Origin: Branchinecta lynchi
Taxonomy: Eukaryota > Arthropoda > Branchiopoda > Anostraca > Branchinectidae
NCBI GenBank assembly: GCA_023053575.1
Contig: JAKZAP010000007.1
Location: 27,553,464-27,617,463, forward strand
Direction: 5' to 3'
DNA: 64,000 nt
The translations under genes were made by a program, and so were the position numbers. Shown here one piece after another: positions 25,501-40,500 of the stretch; the first letter of the stretch is position 1; every line of letters starts with the position of its first letter. The notes beneath the pieces are model-generated. The model searched no databases. It was not told the origin of the DNA and was given only the letters and a program-made list of their open reading frames with translations.

Positions 25501-28500
25501 ATATGCATGTCCTGTTTGGCATTTCGCTCTTACAAAAGAAGAAAGTGATAAAATTGAACGGGTTCAGAAGAGGTCGCTACAAATCATCTACGGAGGTTCC
25601 CCACTGCCTTACTCTTTTTATCTAAAAGAATACAAACTTGACCCCCTTTTTGCCCGTCGAGAGAAACTGTGCCTAAAATTTGGCTCAACCCTCCTCCTCC
25701 ACCCCATCTACAAGAACTTCCTCCCGCCCCCCTTTGTCCCCCTCAGATCCCGACTCCCCAGAGAGGCGGCTGCGAAAGTTCCAAAACTGACACCGGTTTA
25801 CTCCAGGTCACAGCGTTATTCTCGAAGCTTTGTGCCGAGTTTTGTTCGTACTTTTAACAATTCGTAACTTGTGTGTTTTATCCTATTCTTTTTGTTTTTC
25901 TCGTTTGACTAAAAGATACCATATTTGGGCTATGCCTATGAGAGACTGTATCTTGTTTACATTAAATGATTTGATTTGATTTACTACAGAATACTAGTGC
26001 TTAAGATTAGCCCAGTGAGAGACAAATTAAATTAAAGTACTCTGTACTACTGCATATCAATACATACAACTTTTTCGTACAACCACCATATCACTGAACA
26101 GGTTAAACAAAATTTCATCGGGTTCAGAAATCTAGGTCTTATTTCACGAGAGCGAGATAGGGTTTTAGATTTACTCAAGAGTTGTCTTCTAGTCAGATGT
26201 GCCACATTAAGAGAAATTTATCACGTAGGCTACGGAACATACTTGTCTTCAGCCCAAGCTGGCTGCGAATTTTTATTCGGTGAAACTTGCCCATTCTTGG
26301 CAACGGTCCTCTTCAGGCAGCTCAAAAACAAAACAACAACAGTTAGCTGAATCAAAATCATTAACCTGATTTTACAGCAAATCCAACATATTTGATAGTG
26401 CAAAACGGATACGTCAGCTGAACTTTATTTGAGCCATAATCCGGCCCTTCTTTTTTTTTCAACAAGTTCGTTTTTATGGCACTTGAGCTTACTCAAGTGC
26501 CATATAGCAATTGTAATTTCTGTCCGTCAGTCGGTCTGTCGGTCTGTCGGTCCCGGTTTTGCTAGTTCGGGCACTTCCAGATAAGCTAGGAAGATGAAAC
26601 TTGGCAGGCATATCAGGAACTGGACCAGATTAAATTAGAAATACTCGCTTCCCCGATCCGACCATCTGGAGGGGAGTGGAGGGAGGGGGAATCCGGAAAA
26701 ATGAGGAAAAATGAGATATTTTTAGCTTACGAACGGGTTATCGGATCTTAATGAAACTTGATATATAGAAGGAACTCGTGTCTCAGACCCTCCATTTTAA
26801 ATCCAAACCATATCCGGTGACATTGGGGGGAGTTGGAGGGGGAAACCGGAAATCTTGAAAAACACTTAGAGTGGAGGGATCCGGATGAAACTCGGTGGAA
26901 AGTACAAGCACAAGTCCTAGATACATGGCTGATATAACCGGAACGGATCCGCTCACTTTGGGGGAGTTGGGGGGGGGGGAGAAGTCCGAATTTGTAGTGA
27001 TCCCGCGAGTTCCGTGCTTCCTGATGTGCTGGGACGATGGAAATTGACAGGCATCTCTGGGACCCGACCAGATTAAATAGGAAATCGTCAATTCCCCGAT
27101 TCGACCATCTGGGGGGGGGGGGGGGAGTGGAGGGAGGGGGAAGCCAAAATTTGAGGTATTTTTATCTTGCGAACAAGTCATCGGATCTTGATGAAATTTT
27201 ATATTTAGGATGACCTCGTGTCTCAGACGTCCCACTATAAATCCGGACCGGATCCGATGACACTGGGGGAGTTGGAGGAGGGAACCGGAAATCTTGAGAA
27301 ACGCTTAGAGTGGAGGGATCGGGATGAAACTTCGTGGGAAGAACAAGCACACGTCCTAGATACGTCATTGATATAAGCGGACCAGATCCAGGCACTCTGG
27401 GGGAGTTGGGGGGGGGGGGGGGGGTCCGGATTTCTAGCGATCCCGCGAGTTCGGCATACTTCCTGATGTGCTAGGGCGATGAAACTTGGCAGGTATGTCA
27501 GGGACCCGAACAGGTTCACTTGAGAACAGCCGTTTCCCCAATCCGACCATACTGGGGGGAGTAGATGGATGGGGAGTCCTGAATCTAGTGGCGTGTATAA
27601 CTTTTGAAAGGGTGATCGGATCTTGATGAAATTTTATATTTAGGATGACCTCGTGTCTCAGACATCTCACTTTAAATCCGGGCCGGATCCGATGACACTG
27701 GGGGGAGTTGGAGGAGGGAACCGGAAATTTTGAGAAACGCTTAGAGTGGAGGGATCGGGATGAAACTTGGTGGGAAAAACAAGCACAAGTCCTAGACACG
27801 TCATTGACTTAACCGGACCGGATCAGGGCACTGTGGGGGAGTTGGGATCGGGGTCCGGATTTCTAGCGATCCCGCGAGTTCGGCATACTTCCTGATGTCC
27901 TAGGGCGATGAAACTTGGCAGGTATGTCAGGGATCCGAACATATTGACTTGAGAACAGCCGTTTCCCCGACCCGACCATCGTGGGGGGAGTGGGTGGATG
28001 GGGAGTCCGGAATCTAGTGGCGTGCATAACTTTTGAACGGGTGATCGGATTTGAATGAAACTTGTCTGGTGAGCTATCGCCTCGGACGTTCAGTGTCACG
28101 TCCGGGTCGGGTCCGATACCTGTGGGGATGGAGGGGGGGGGGGAACTCGAGAAACTCTAAAAGGGATTGGGACGAAACTTAATGGATGGAACAAGCATTA
28201 GGCCTAGATGAAATTGAAGGAGCCAGATGGTTTCGGGGCTCTGTGGGGGGAGTTGGAGGGGTTTCCTGGAATTCCGGTAGTCGTGAGTTAGAATAGTTCC
28301 AGATGTAAAACGACAACGAAACTTTGCAGGCATATTAGCGACCCGAATTATCTTGACTTAAGAACCTGACACAACATACCCCGGAAACTTCCGTTCCTAG
28401 ATCCGAGCATTTTTTGGGGAGCACGAGAAGAGAAATATGGAAATTGACTTTTATAAATTGCAAACGAGTGGTCTGATTCGAGTGAAACTTTATGGGTGAT

Positions 28501-31500
28501 ACGAATCGATGGCCTCGACATGTAAAACATGCGTTCGAACCATATGCGACCACGATTAGGGGAATTGGGGGTGGGGGGACTTTTGACATGCACAAAAACC
28601 AAACGATGGACCGAATGAGATGCAAATTCGACAGTGCCGAGTTTATGCGGCCTAGATTTGTTATTTGGCGTCCGGGCCGAATTCCGCCAAGGTAGGGGGG
28701 GAGGGGGGTACTGGAAACTTGCAGATAGGATAAGCTCCAATTTCAGTAAAAACTTGATGGACAGGAACAGGGAATTAAGAGATTGGGCCCGAACCGGCTC
28801 CGACAACGTTGGTGGGAGGGGGGGGGGGGGTACCGGAACTTTCCAAAAATGCTCAGATTCGAGTGAAACTTGATAGATGGTATAAAAGAAGATGCTTTAG
28901 GTGGTCGATTTTTTATATTCCGAACCAGATTCGGCCACGGTAGGTCGAGATAGAGTGGATACCGGAAATCGTGTAGCACGTCTAGGGATCAAACAAATGG
29001 ATTTATTGGGATGAAAGTTTGAACAGTCATGTGCATTTGCTACAGACAATCGAGAGGATGCCGGAACTGCTGAGAAATGAGTGAAACTAAATATCCTATT
29101 TCTATTTCCGAACCGCATTTTTGGATGGCGGGTGTATTTGTGACGTTCTCATCTACTTTCTTGTACAGCCTACTCGTACAAGTGCCATATGAGCTCGTAG
29201 CTCTTGTTTCAACTTGAGCGGCTTTGAGCCAGACGAGGACTCTTGTCAAGAAGAGCCCAAATATATCTCTAATACAATTCAGCTGACGTATCCGTTTTGC
29301 ACTATCAAACATGATTCGCAGTCGGCTTGGGCTGAAGGAATACTCAAACCCATCATTTCGGGGGGGGGGGGGCTCACCTTTTTTTTTGCTTTTCTCTTTT
29401 GCTTTTGACTTTGCCTCATTATCCGAACCGTCCTTTTCCTCCATTTCTCCTTCGCTGCCTCCTTCTGATTCCTCGAAGTCCGAATCGTCAAATTTCAAAG
29501 TTCTCTGTTTTCCTTTTCCTTTCTTGCCTTCAGCCTCTTCTTCCGTTTTCTCTCCGGTATCTCCCTTCACCTTTTTGCCAACCATAACAGCGAAGTAGTT
29601 CAGGGTTCGATCTCGCCTGGAATGAATTGAGTCAATTCCAGTCCTGGTACTACATTTTTGTCAGTACAGAAAAATTGAATAGGAAAATAGTTATGAACTT
29701 CGTCTCTATGAACAAGCAGTGCCATGATCCTCATGCTATCAGACGTCTCATCCGATTACCCTTGTAGGAGATCAAGTTTTCAATTCAAAATACAGCCGCT
29801 AAGAAATAGAAGCCATTGCACGACACTATCAGAGGAGAGAAATGCTTTAAAAATGTTAGCGACAAGTATACCTTGAGCTTACTGTTTCCACTCTCTAATT
29901 TAATTTGTTTCTCGTATGTACTATTTCTTCAAAACTATATATTGGTGTGCCTTGTTCAGGTATATTAAACCTGTAGTAGCCTACGTCTGTAGTAATCGTC
30001 AACTACCCCTTTTATCCCTCCAATTAAGCTTGGGGGGAATGTACTGAGTTTTGTACCGCACTTTCATTATCTCGGTTTTCTTTTTGACCAACATTTAAAC
30101 GATGATGTACATATTAGGCATACTCTGAGGTCAGTGTATGCACGTGGTAACCTACTCCTTAGAAAGTTTTCTGTTTGCTCTTCAGAAGTGAAAACTTTTC
30201 TTTTCCGTTCATACTGTACGAGTATTTTTGGTCTTTCGTTGGTTTGCTCCTCCAGTAAACAAGGGATAAGTGAGCTGCGGGTGGCCTATAATGATATTTT
30301 TCGATATCTTCACAAGATACCTCGATCAGCAAGCGCGACTGAGGTTTTCGACGATTTCCGTGTACTCAATTCCTCCCAACTCCACCTATCGTGTAAAACT
30401 TCGCTTAAACAGCGTTTAGTTGAATCTGATAATGAATACATCCTTGTGCTTTGTTCTCCATGGCTCCGCCTGTCTCTGCCAATTTGGCAGAAGTTGTATG
30501 AGCCTGGTTAGGTATTTTTGCTTTTTTGTCCAAGTGATATTTGCACTTGTTGCCGCGTTCGTTCTTTTTTTGTCTTCTTCTTTTTTTCCCTGTTTTCTTT
30601 GTGATATGGTAATCTTTTACTGGAATAAAGTTGATTGATTGATTGATCCCTAGACGTGGCCACAGTATTTCCGGTAACCCCCTCTCCGACTCCCCCTACC
30701 ACGGCCGAATTTGGTTCGGACACATCAATGGATCATCTAAAGCACCTTCTCTTACCACCTATCACTCGAATCTAAGGAGCAGTTTTCCCAAATTCCGGTA
30801 CACCTCCCCACCGTGCTCTGATCTGGTCCGGACCTTGAAATATGTCATCTAGTGCATACGGTCTCTCTACTTTCCAAGTTTCACTTAAATCACTCTACTC
30901 GTTTGATCCCTATGCGAGCCACAAAATTTCCGGGACTCCCTCTCCAGCTCCCCACACTGTGGTCGAATAGGACTCGGACAGATAAACTTCGCATCTCTAA
31001 CATCTCCTCTTCCCGTCCATCAAGTTTAACTCGAACTGGAGCATATTTGCAATTTTCAGGCTCCCACTTCATCCTCCCCTTACCGTGGTTGGATCCGGTT
31101 CGGACGCCAAATAACAAATCCAGGCCGCACAAACTCGGTAATGTCCAGCTTGCATCCCATTCGGCCCATCCGTTTGGTTTGTGTGCATTTCACAAAGTTT
31201 CCGTACCCCCCCCCCCCTTCCCTAACCATGGCCGCATGGGGTCCGGACACATGTTTTGCATATCTAGGTCATCAATTCTTATCCCCCGTAAAGTTTCATT
31301 TGAATCGGACCATCTGTTCATAACCTACGGAAGTCAGTAGTTTCCAGATTCCCGTTCCCTAACTCCCAGAAAAATGGGCGGATCCAGGAACGGAAGTGTT
31401 CCTAGGTCATTGTGACAGGTCACTAATACTATTTGGTTGGGTCACTGATGCGATTGCCAAGTTTTATCGTCCTTCGCAGACCTGGAAGTATCCTATAATC

Positions 31501-34500
31501 TGAATTCCTGGAAACCCCCTCCAAATCCCCCCAAAAGAGCCCCGATATGCTCTGGTTCTATCAAGAACAAATCTAATGCTTATGATTGTTCTTCCCACCA
31601 ATTACATTCAGAGCCCTCGACGCAAAGCGTTTCACAAAAATTCCGGTGCCTCTTTACATAAGATTGGACCAATCTGAGGCACATTGAATGATAGTATTCT
31701 TTGTGCAACGTTTTCGTACTACTACTACATGCAACGTTTTCGTACTACTACCATACTACTACGCAGGCTACAAATTTTTCATCGGGTCCAAGTATAGAAT
31801 CCGGTCCGGACTTGACACAGAACATCTGAGACGATAGACCTTTCTACTTGCCAAGTTTCATTCAAATCCGATCGCCAGTTCAAAAGTTATAATGAACTAG
31901 TTTCCTGATTCATCCCTCCACTCCCCCCACGATGTTAGTCTCGTGCAAACGGCTTTTCTCAAGTCGGTCTATTCGGGTCCCTCATATTCCTGCCGACTTT
32001 CGTCATCCTAGTACATCGGGAAGTACCGAACTCGCTGGATCACCAAAATTCCGTACCCCCCCCCCCCCCCAACAACTCCCCCCACAGTACCCGAATCTGG
32101 TCCGGTTATGTCAGTGATGAAACTAGGCCTTGTGCTTGTTCTTTCCACCAAGTTTCAAGTTAAGTTTTCACCGGACCCAGTTCGGATTTGAAGCGGGTCG
32201 TCTGAGACACTAGGTCTTTCCAAATATCAAATTTCATTAAGGTCCGAGTCCGATCACCCGTTTAAAAGTTATAAATACCTCGAGATTCGGGATTCCCTCT
32301 CCCTCCACTCCCCCCAAGATGGTCGGATCGGAGAATTGACTGTTTCCAAGTTAATCTTTTCGGGCCCTTGACGCGCCTGCCAAGTTTCATCGTCCTAGAT
32401 TATGTGGAAGTACCTGAACTAGCAAAAACAGGACCGGCCGACCTACCGGCGGACGGACAGAAATTGCGATTGCTATATGGCACTTGGCCGAAGGGTAAGT
32501 GCCTAAAATAAAAAAGTACTCATATTCGATATTAAATCTAAGTATGCTCGATCGCAGCATCAAGTAACGCCCCTAATATTTCACTCTCACATACATCTAT
32601 TCATATTCTTTACTATCCAAACTTCATTGGATACCCACTCTCTACAAACCTCTTCTAACTAATCCTTGCGCGCAGCCAGTAACTGAACCATACTCTCATC
32701 ATCACTACTACATTTTCACAAAAGTAAGGACCAAGGGATTACTCACTCCACAGGACATGTTGTACACCCTCTCCCGGCACCGGTAGCGACAACAGATTAG
32801 GCGATTTCAACTTCTAAACATGCTGATTTTAATATTCCAACACATGGCAACCGGTGTCGGCAATCGACACTTGCCGTAAACTAATATCGGGAGTTGACAA
32901 CCCTTCGGTATGGACCAGTCTTCCCTTCCGCCTGCATATGGGAGGGGCGGGGGATGACTTTAGTTCCGCCAGTAGGCCGAGGAGTGGAGCAGCGTCGTCG
33001 GGGTTTCCACGGAAGCACTAACATTCCAATTTGTTGGAAGATCAAGAAACAACTTTTCTTCAAAAGAACACGTTTTGTTCTGTTACGACTGCTTATTGTT
33101 AGTTCGAGGGCCAACGAGTGTCAATCAATTAATTAAGTAGCTTTTTCCAATATAAAGGGCGTCAAATTTTACTCCTGTACTTAAGAACACTTTTCCTGAT
33201 CTTTAGAAGCTGGAAAAATTGTATCAGCGTGGCAACACCGAAGGCTGCACCGATAAGAACCTATTGAGTTCCTATCTGAACAGGCGTGTGTACTAAGACG
33301 TAAACATCGCGTATAGCGCTATTCAGCTTATTACACCTATTTGAACAATGCTTTAGCCCCGAACTTGTTGGCAGAGCGTGTTTAGTCAAACTCAGAACCA
33401 AGAAACGTAGTACAGGTTATCATGGGTGAACACTTCTTAAAGGACCCCTCGCACTATTTACTATTCAACTTACAGTATTTTTAAATACCTGAATATTTCA
33501 AAACTAGGCTAAGCTTTCAACAAACAACCCACGGTTTTGGCTGTTTTAAGCTTTTTCCGAGACCCGTTGACTTACAGCGAAAACAGTGAAAAAATTTCCA
33601 TAACCGGTTTTTCATATGGAAAAAGTTCTCGAAGACAACCGTCGACAGTGTGAATTCATATTATGTGTGGTTGTGACGAAATTGAGGATCTTAGGGAGGA
33701 AATTTTAAAGGGAGGGATTCATGGGAGGAAGTGGTTGTTAAATATTATGCGGAGTAGGGATTTTCTTAGTATTAAAAAACCTGGCGAGGTTCCTCAGAGT
33801 GGCCAGTCTTCATATGGAAAAGTGTTTGAGTGGGGTTTAGTGTAGTAGTATGACCGTTTATTTTTATGGCACTTGAGCTTACTCAAGTGCCATATAGCGA
33901 TTGTAATTTCTGTCCGTCAGTCGGTCTGTCGGTCCCGGTTTTGCTAGTTCGGGCACTTCCAGATAAGCTAGGACGATGAAACTTGGCAGGCATATCAGGA
34001 ACTGGACCAGATTAAATTAGAAATTGTCGCTTCCTCGATCCGAACATCTGGAGGGGAGTGGAGGGAGGGGGAATCCGGAAAAAATAGGAAAAATGAGATA
34101 TTTTTAGCTTACGAACGGGTGATCGGATCTTAATGAAACTTGATATATCGAAGGACTTCGTGTCTCAGACCCTCCATTTTAAATCCAGACCGGATCCGGT
34201 GACACTGGGGGGAGTTGGAGGGGGAAACCGGAAATTTTGGAAAACACTTAGAGTGGAGGGATCCGGATGAAACTTGGTGGAAAGTACAAGCAAAAGTCCT
34301 AGATACGTGACTGATATAACCGGAACGGATCCGCTCACTTTGGGGGAGTTGGGGGGGGGGGGGGGGAAGAAGTCCGAATTTGTAGTGATCCCGCGAGTTT
34401 CGTGCTTCCTGATGTGCTGGGACGATGGAAATTTACAGGTATGTCTGGGACCCGACCAAATTAAATAGGAAATCGTCAATTCCCCGATTCGACCATCTGG

Positions 34501-37500
34501 GGGGGGGGGAGTGGAGGGAGGGTGAAGCCAAAATTTGAGGTATTTTTAGCTTGCGAACGGGTGATCGGATCTTGATGAAAATTGATATTTAGGATGACCT
34601 CGTGTCTCAGACATCTCACTTAAAATCCGGGCCGGATCCGATGACACTGGGGGAGTTGGAGGAGGGAACCGGAAATTTTGAGAAACGCTTAAAGTGGAGG
34701 GATCGGGATGAAACTTGGTGGGAAAAACAAGCACAAGTCCTAGACACGTCATTGACATAACCGGACCGGATCAGGGCACTGTGGGGGAGTTGGGGTGGGG
34801 GTCCGGAATTCAAGCGATCCCGCGAGTTCGGCATACTTCCTGATGTCCTAGGGCGATGAAACTTGGCTGGTATGTCAGGGATCCGAACAGATTGACTTGA
34901 GAACAGCCGTTTCCCCGACCCGACCATCGTGGGGGGAGTGGGTGGATGGGGAGTCCGGAATCTATTGGCGGGCATAACTTTTCAACGGGTGATCGGATTT
35001 GAATGAAACTTGTCTGGTGAGCTATCGCTTCGGACGTTCAGTGTCACGTCCGGTCGGGTCCGATACCTGTGGGGATGGGGGGGGAGGGGGAAACTCAAGA
35101 AACTCTAAAAGTAGAGGGATTGGGACGAAACTTAATGGATGGAACAAGCATTAGGCCTAGATGAAATTGACGGAGCCAGATGGTTTCGGGGCTCTGTGGG
35201 GGGAGTTGGAGGGGGTTTCCTGGAATTCCGGTAGTCGTGAGTTAGAATAGTTCCAGATGTAAAACGACAACGAAACTTTGCAGGCATATTAGCGACCCGA
35301 ATTATCTTGACTTAAGAACCTGACACAACATACCCCCGGAAACTTCCGTTCCTAGATCCGAGCATTTTTTGGGGAGCAAGAGAAGAGAAATATGGAAATT
35401 GACTTCTATAAATAGCGAACGAGTGGTCTGATTAGAGTGAAACTTCATGGGTGATACGAATCGATGGCCTTGCGTTCGAACCATATGCGACCACGATTAG
35501 GGGAATTGGGGGTGGGGGACTTTTGACATGCACAAAAACCAAACGGATGGACCGAATCAGATGCAATTCGACAGTGCCGAGTTTCTGTGGCCTAGATTTG
35601 TTATTTGGCGTCCGGGCCGGATTCGGCCAAGGTAGGGGGGGGGGGGGGGGGGTACTGGAAACTTGCAGATAGGCTATGCTCCAATTTCAGTCAAACTTGA
35701 TGGACAGGAACAGGGAATTAAGAGATTGGGCCCGAACCGGCTCCGACAACGTTGGTGGGAGGGGGGGGGGCGGTACCGGAACTTTCCAAAAATGCTCAGA
35801 TTCGAGTGAAACTTGATAGATGGTATAAACGAAGATGCTTTAGGTGGTCGATTTTGTTTTTCCAAACCAGATTCGGCCACGGTAGGTGGAGATAGAGTGA
35901 GTACCGGAAATCGTGTAGCACGTCTAGGGATCAAACAAATGGATTTATTGGGATGGAAGTTTGAACAGTCATGTGCATTTGCTACAGACAATCGAGACGA
36001 TGCCGGAACTGCTCAGAAATGAGTGAAACTAAATATCCTATTTCTATTTCCGAACCGCATTTTTGGATGGCGGGTGTATTTTGTGACGTTCTCATCTACT
36101 TTCTTGTACAGCCTACTCGTACAAGTGCCATATGAGCTCGTAGCTCTTGTTGTATTTACATGTTGTTATTTATCTGTGTTTGTTATGGCCTTTGGGCTTT
36201 GAAGGCAAATAAATATCATATCATATCATCTCATGGAAGGTAATAAAACGCGGCAAGTGAGAAAATCAGCGTGGTTTTGTTAGAGGGCTTAGAATGTACC
36301 TTACGGTATTGGGGTCTCCGGGTTTAAAAAATATATGGAGTGATTATGGAAGTAAGTTGCGTTAGTATTATAGGTAAGACAGGTCCATCAAGCCTGGGCA
36401 GCCTTACCTGATGAACTGCTCCTCGGCTTCTTCTTCCGTCAGTGCCTTGTACCTCTGAATTGGAATGAAATTGTACCATTCTTTGATGGGATATGCTTCA
36501 AATGAGTTGTTCTTTCCAGGCGTGAAGATGTAGTACGACGCATTTTCTGTGATGCCACCTTCTCTAGTGCCTTTGTACCTAAAATAAAATTCCATTTTAA
36601 AGTTTAACCGAAAAGGGCTGGGATAGGAGAATCTAGTTTCCCATGCCTTCCAATTCAGAGCAGGCAAAAGGTTTTTGACAGAGGTAGTGTGGTTCCTGAT
36701 GGGAGGTATGCTTGCCCACTTTGTGAGAAGGAGGAAACAAATTTGGACCATTTTCTCCGTAGATGCCCGAAACTTTCTGATTTAAGGAAAATTTATCTAG
36801 AGGGCGTGATTTTATCACTTCCTGAAATTTTGAGCAATAGTAAAAACCAAGGTTTAGCCAGCTCGCTGGTGAAAGTACACCTTGGTTACACAAGCCAATT
36901 TTAGTGAATAAGTGATGGGAAACTAGATGGATAGATAGATAGATTAGTGTATTTCAAAAGCCCACGGGCCATATACACAAACAAACAAAAACAAAAATAT
37001 AACATAAACAATCAGACTCCTTCTTAACTCTAAAGATTTATCTATGTACACGCCCACTCGAGTAATAACGGTAGGGTTTTCTCAGTTAGTCCGCCAGGGA
37101 ATATTTAGGTTCCTGGCGATGACTAATTTCAGTCATTCGAGTTTGAGATGGTTATGACAAATTTAAGTGAGTTGGAGCTGTGGAAGGTCGTCGTCGTAGG
37201 CATCAGGAGTGGCCAAGCTGAGGATGATGGTGATTCGTGTGCGGTAGAGACAATCGGGAAGAAAGACTTGAGACTACGGTGCAGTGCGATATGTTGAATT
37301 GCGTAATCATTCTGATAGGCTTTCTGAAAATGTTGTACGGTCGTATACGTGTCATAGTGATTTGGAAAAATAACTTTAAAAGCTTTGTTATGTTTTGGCA
37401 ATATTTGCATTTATTTTGTTTTGGGAGGTATTTTAGATAGGGGGTTGAATTAAGGGAGGAGTAAAATAAACTGGGGCAGATTAAAGTTGAATTTCAGAAC

Positions 37501-40500
37501 CGTGGTCGGTTTTTTTTGGAAGGGGGGAGGTGTAACCAAGGTGTACTTTCACCAGGTAGCTGGCTACACCTTGGTTCTTTTCAGTTAATCCGCCAGGATT
37601 AACTAATTTCAGTCATTCGAGTTTGAGATGGTTATGACAAATTTAAGTCAGTTCGTTTTGAGTTGGAGCTGTGGAAGGTCGTTGCCGGAGAGCATGAAAA
37701 GCTAAGTGCTGTTGTATAGATACATATCTTTTGAACCTTTATTTCTGAAGTGTACATACACACCTATGTTTTCTATAACTGATTAACGAGGTAGACACTA
37801 GCTTAGAGAGAAAGAAAAAGTTGTTGCTTGCACGTTACTTTGTACCGCTAAGCATGGTCCACACCGCTCGGGGACCATGTTCAGGGTAGCGTTGCATAGC
37901 AGATTCGTAACAGTGGGTTAAGAGCTTAAGGGCACATAACAGTCGTGTTTAAGGGTTTATAACACTTGAAGACCCGCTGAAAATGCGCTACTTTGCTGTT
38001 CCGCTATTCACCAACAATCGATTTACAAATAGTGGAATTTCCGTGGATTTGCGGTACCTCTATGCGTTTGTATTTTTGTTCTATAGGCGTATTCTCGCTG
38101 TTCCCCGAGGACTCCACTTGATTCCCCGCATTTTTGTTTATCCCGGGGATTCACTCCCCGTATACTCGCGATTCCCCATGGACGGGGAATGCTCCAACTA
38201 TCATCACCGCCATCAAAAAGGATCTCTTTCAGATTCGGAGGGGAATCAATTTTTGCTGGTGATGGTGCAAAGAAAAATTAATTAATTTTTTTTTTTTGTT
38301 CGAACAAACTCCATTTCAGAAGCATTTCCCGTGTTCTCGTTTTATGCCTTACGAGAAAGTTTAAGATTTTTTTTGGTGAAAAGCCCCGATTCTGTTGAGA
38401 TTAAAATCGTTGTGGGGACGGACGCAGATATCATAACTAGAGCAGATGGTGGAAAATGTAATTTTTTTTTTGCAGAATACAAATAATTCACTGTATTTAA
38501 TTAAATGACACAAAAATAACCTGGGATTTTCAGCTAAACCTTAAAGGCTCCATGTCTCTCCTATCGTTTCCTGCTGATTTAAAACCTTTCCGTGGCTACA
38601 TTACTGATAGAAAACTATTTTTGGATTAATATGAATCAGTACCATATGTGCAGCTGGTATGTGCTGCACAACCTTGTCTTTCTTGCAATTCGCATGAAGC
38701 TTTAACCCCCCCCCCCCCCCCCGCACTTGCAGCCGAGGCTTACTACTGTTATGTCAAGGTTGGATAGACAGTAACTGATGACACGTTTTATTTATTTATT
38801 TATTTTTCACCCGCCATTTTGGAAAGCGGAGTAGCCTATAAAGAAAATGAAATAAATAAATATAAAAAAATGCCTTCCCTCATGGGCTCGTAACCGCAAA
38901 GTTACCGTACGCAACTTTACGGCGTTACTGATCCCTTTGTTGCTGTGGCCCAACGCCGTGCCGAGTTTGACTCTTCTCTAGACAGGTGCCATCCGTGTTA
39001 TAGTGCGTTAGTACAGTCATTTCGTGTAGTTTAGTCTTTTTCTTTCCCAAGTTGTTTTTCATATACTCCGTATGGGCATGTTCTGTGCCATGTCTGGGAC
39101 CCCAAAACGTAAGTGAAGGGATACCTATGACATCGCAAAAGTTGTCCGTCTGTCCGTCCGTCTGTAAGCACGATAACTCTCGAAGGGAACGAGATATTTT
39201 TATGAAACTTGGTGTGAGGATTCGTTGAGTCGTCGGACCAGTCGAGTTCGTAAATGAGCTTTGTAGCCCTACATTTAGGGGTGGGGGTTCAAATTAAGGG
39301 GCAAACCAAATATTTTGAAACAGCTAATGTGATAGTCGATTATGGGTAAGAAGACATGCTGAACGCGATGGTGAAAACCATTTTGTCACCGAACAAGTAG
39401 TTCGCCCGGAATCCGGCCAAAACCGGAAAGTTTGCTAAAAGTAAAAGTTTTATTTGAAGTTGATTAGATGTTCGATTTCGGGGTAGAAAGACATGCTGAA
39501 CACGATGGTGAAAATTAGTTCGCCCGGAATCCGGCCCAAACCGTAAAGTTTGTTGAAACTAAAAGTTTTATTTGGAGTTGATCAGATGTTTGATCTAGGG
39601 CAAGAAGACATGCTGAACACTTATGTGAAAACAATTTTCTACCCGGACATGTAGTTCACCCGGAATCCGGCCAAAACCGAAAAAAATTTTAAAGTTAAAG
39701 TTTTATTTGTAGTTGATTATATATCCGATTTAGGGGTAAGAAGAGACGCTGAGTCCGTGTGTGACAATCATTTTTTACCCGGACATATAGTTCGACTGGA
39801 ATCCGGCTGGAGTCGGAAAATTTGTTATAAGTTAAATTTTTATTTGAAGTTGATTAAATGTTCACTATTGGGGAAAGAAGATACCCTGAGTTCGTTTTTG
39901 AGCTTTCTTTTTTCGCCGGACAAGTAGTTCCGGAGTTCGGTCGAAACCGGGAAATTGGCAGAAGTGGCAGGAAGTTTTCGTCAAAACAGATATGACTTAT
40001 AGGGGTAAACACACATGCTGAATCCATATCTGAACTTAGTTTTCTCAGCCATTTGGCCTTAATCTGTTTCTGAATTTTAATAGTAAAAATGTTCAAGGAG
40101 TCTGGCAAAGACAGGATCTGGCGAAGAAAAGACCCAGTTGTCTGGATCAGATACTGAATTTTTGGGATCCCATCGAAACCTTTGGTCTTGCTATATGCGT
40201 TAATAAAACTGTTGATTGATTGAAATACAAAAAACATAAGGTAACACAAATTTAATCGTCGGTCAGGAGACACGATAAAAGGTCATGCGCTGGTTGGGTC
40301 CGATTGTCGATGATTTTCAGTAGACGACGAAACTTGAGGGCGATCTCTTGGATTCGCTTTACGAAAAGCAAAGTGAGAATCCGCCGAGCGCAAGGACAAA
40401 TGGAAAGTAGCCGTGCCTCAGTTGCACCTTTACAACTTCTCGCTGACTTGCCGGAATCACTTTCCACTCGCGAAGTGGATTCGCTTTCCAAGTGCTGGCG

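Noticed and set aside
26783..28979. Overlapping proline-rich open frames on the minus strand (and equivalents at 34165-35991)
   Set aside because: They arise from C-tracts and the ~200-bp periodic unit of family K, recur in every copy in several frames, and show no domain.
29600..29620. gggttcgatctcg as a tRNA T-loop
   Set aside because: It lies at the start of GTF2F1 exon 4, and no acceptor, D or anticodon arms surround it.
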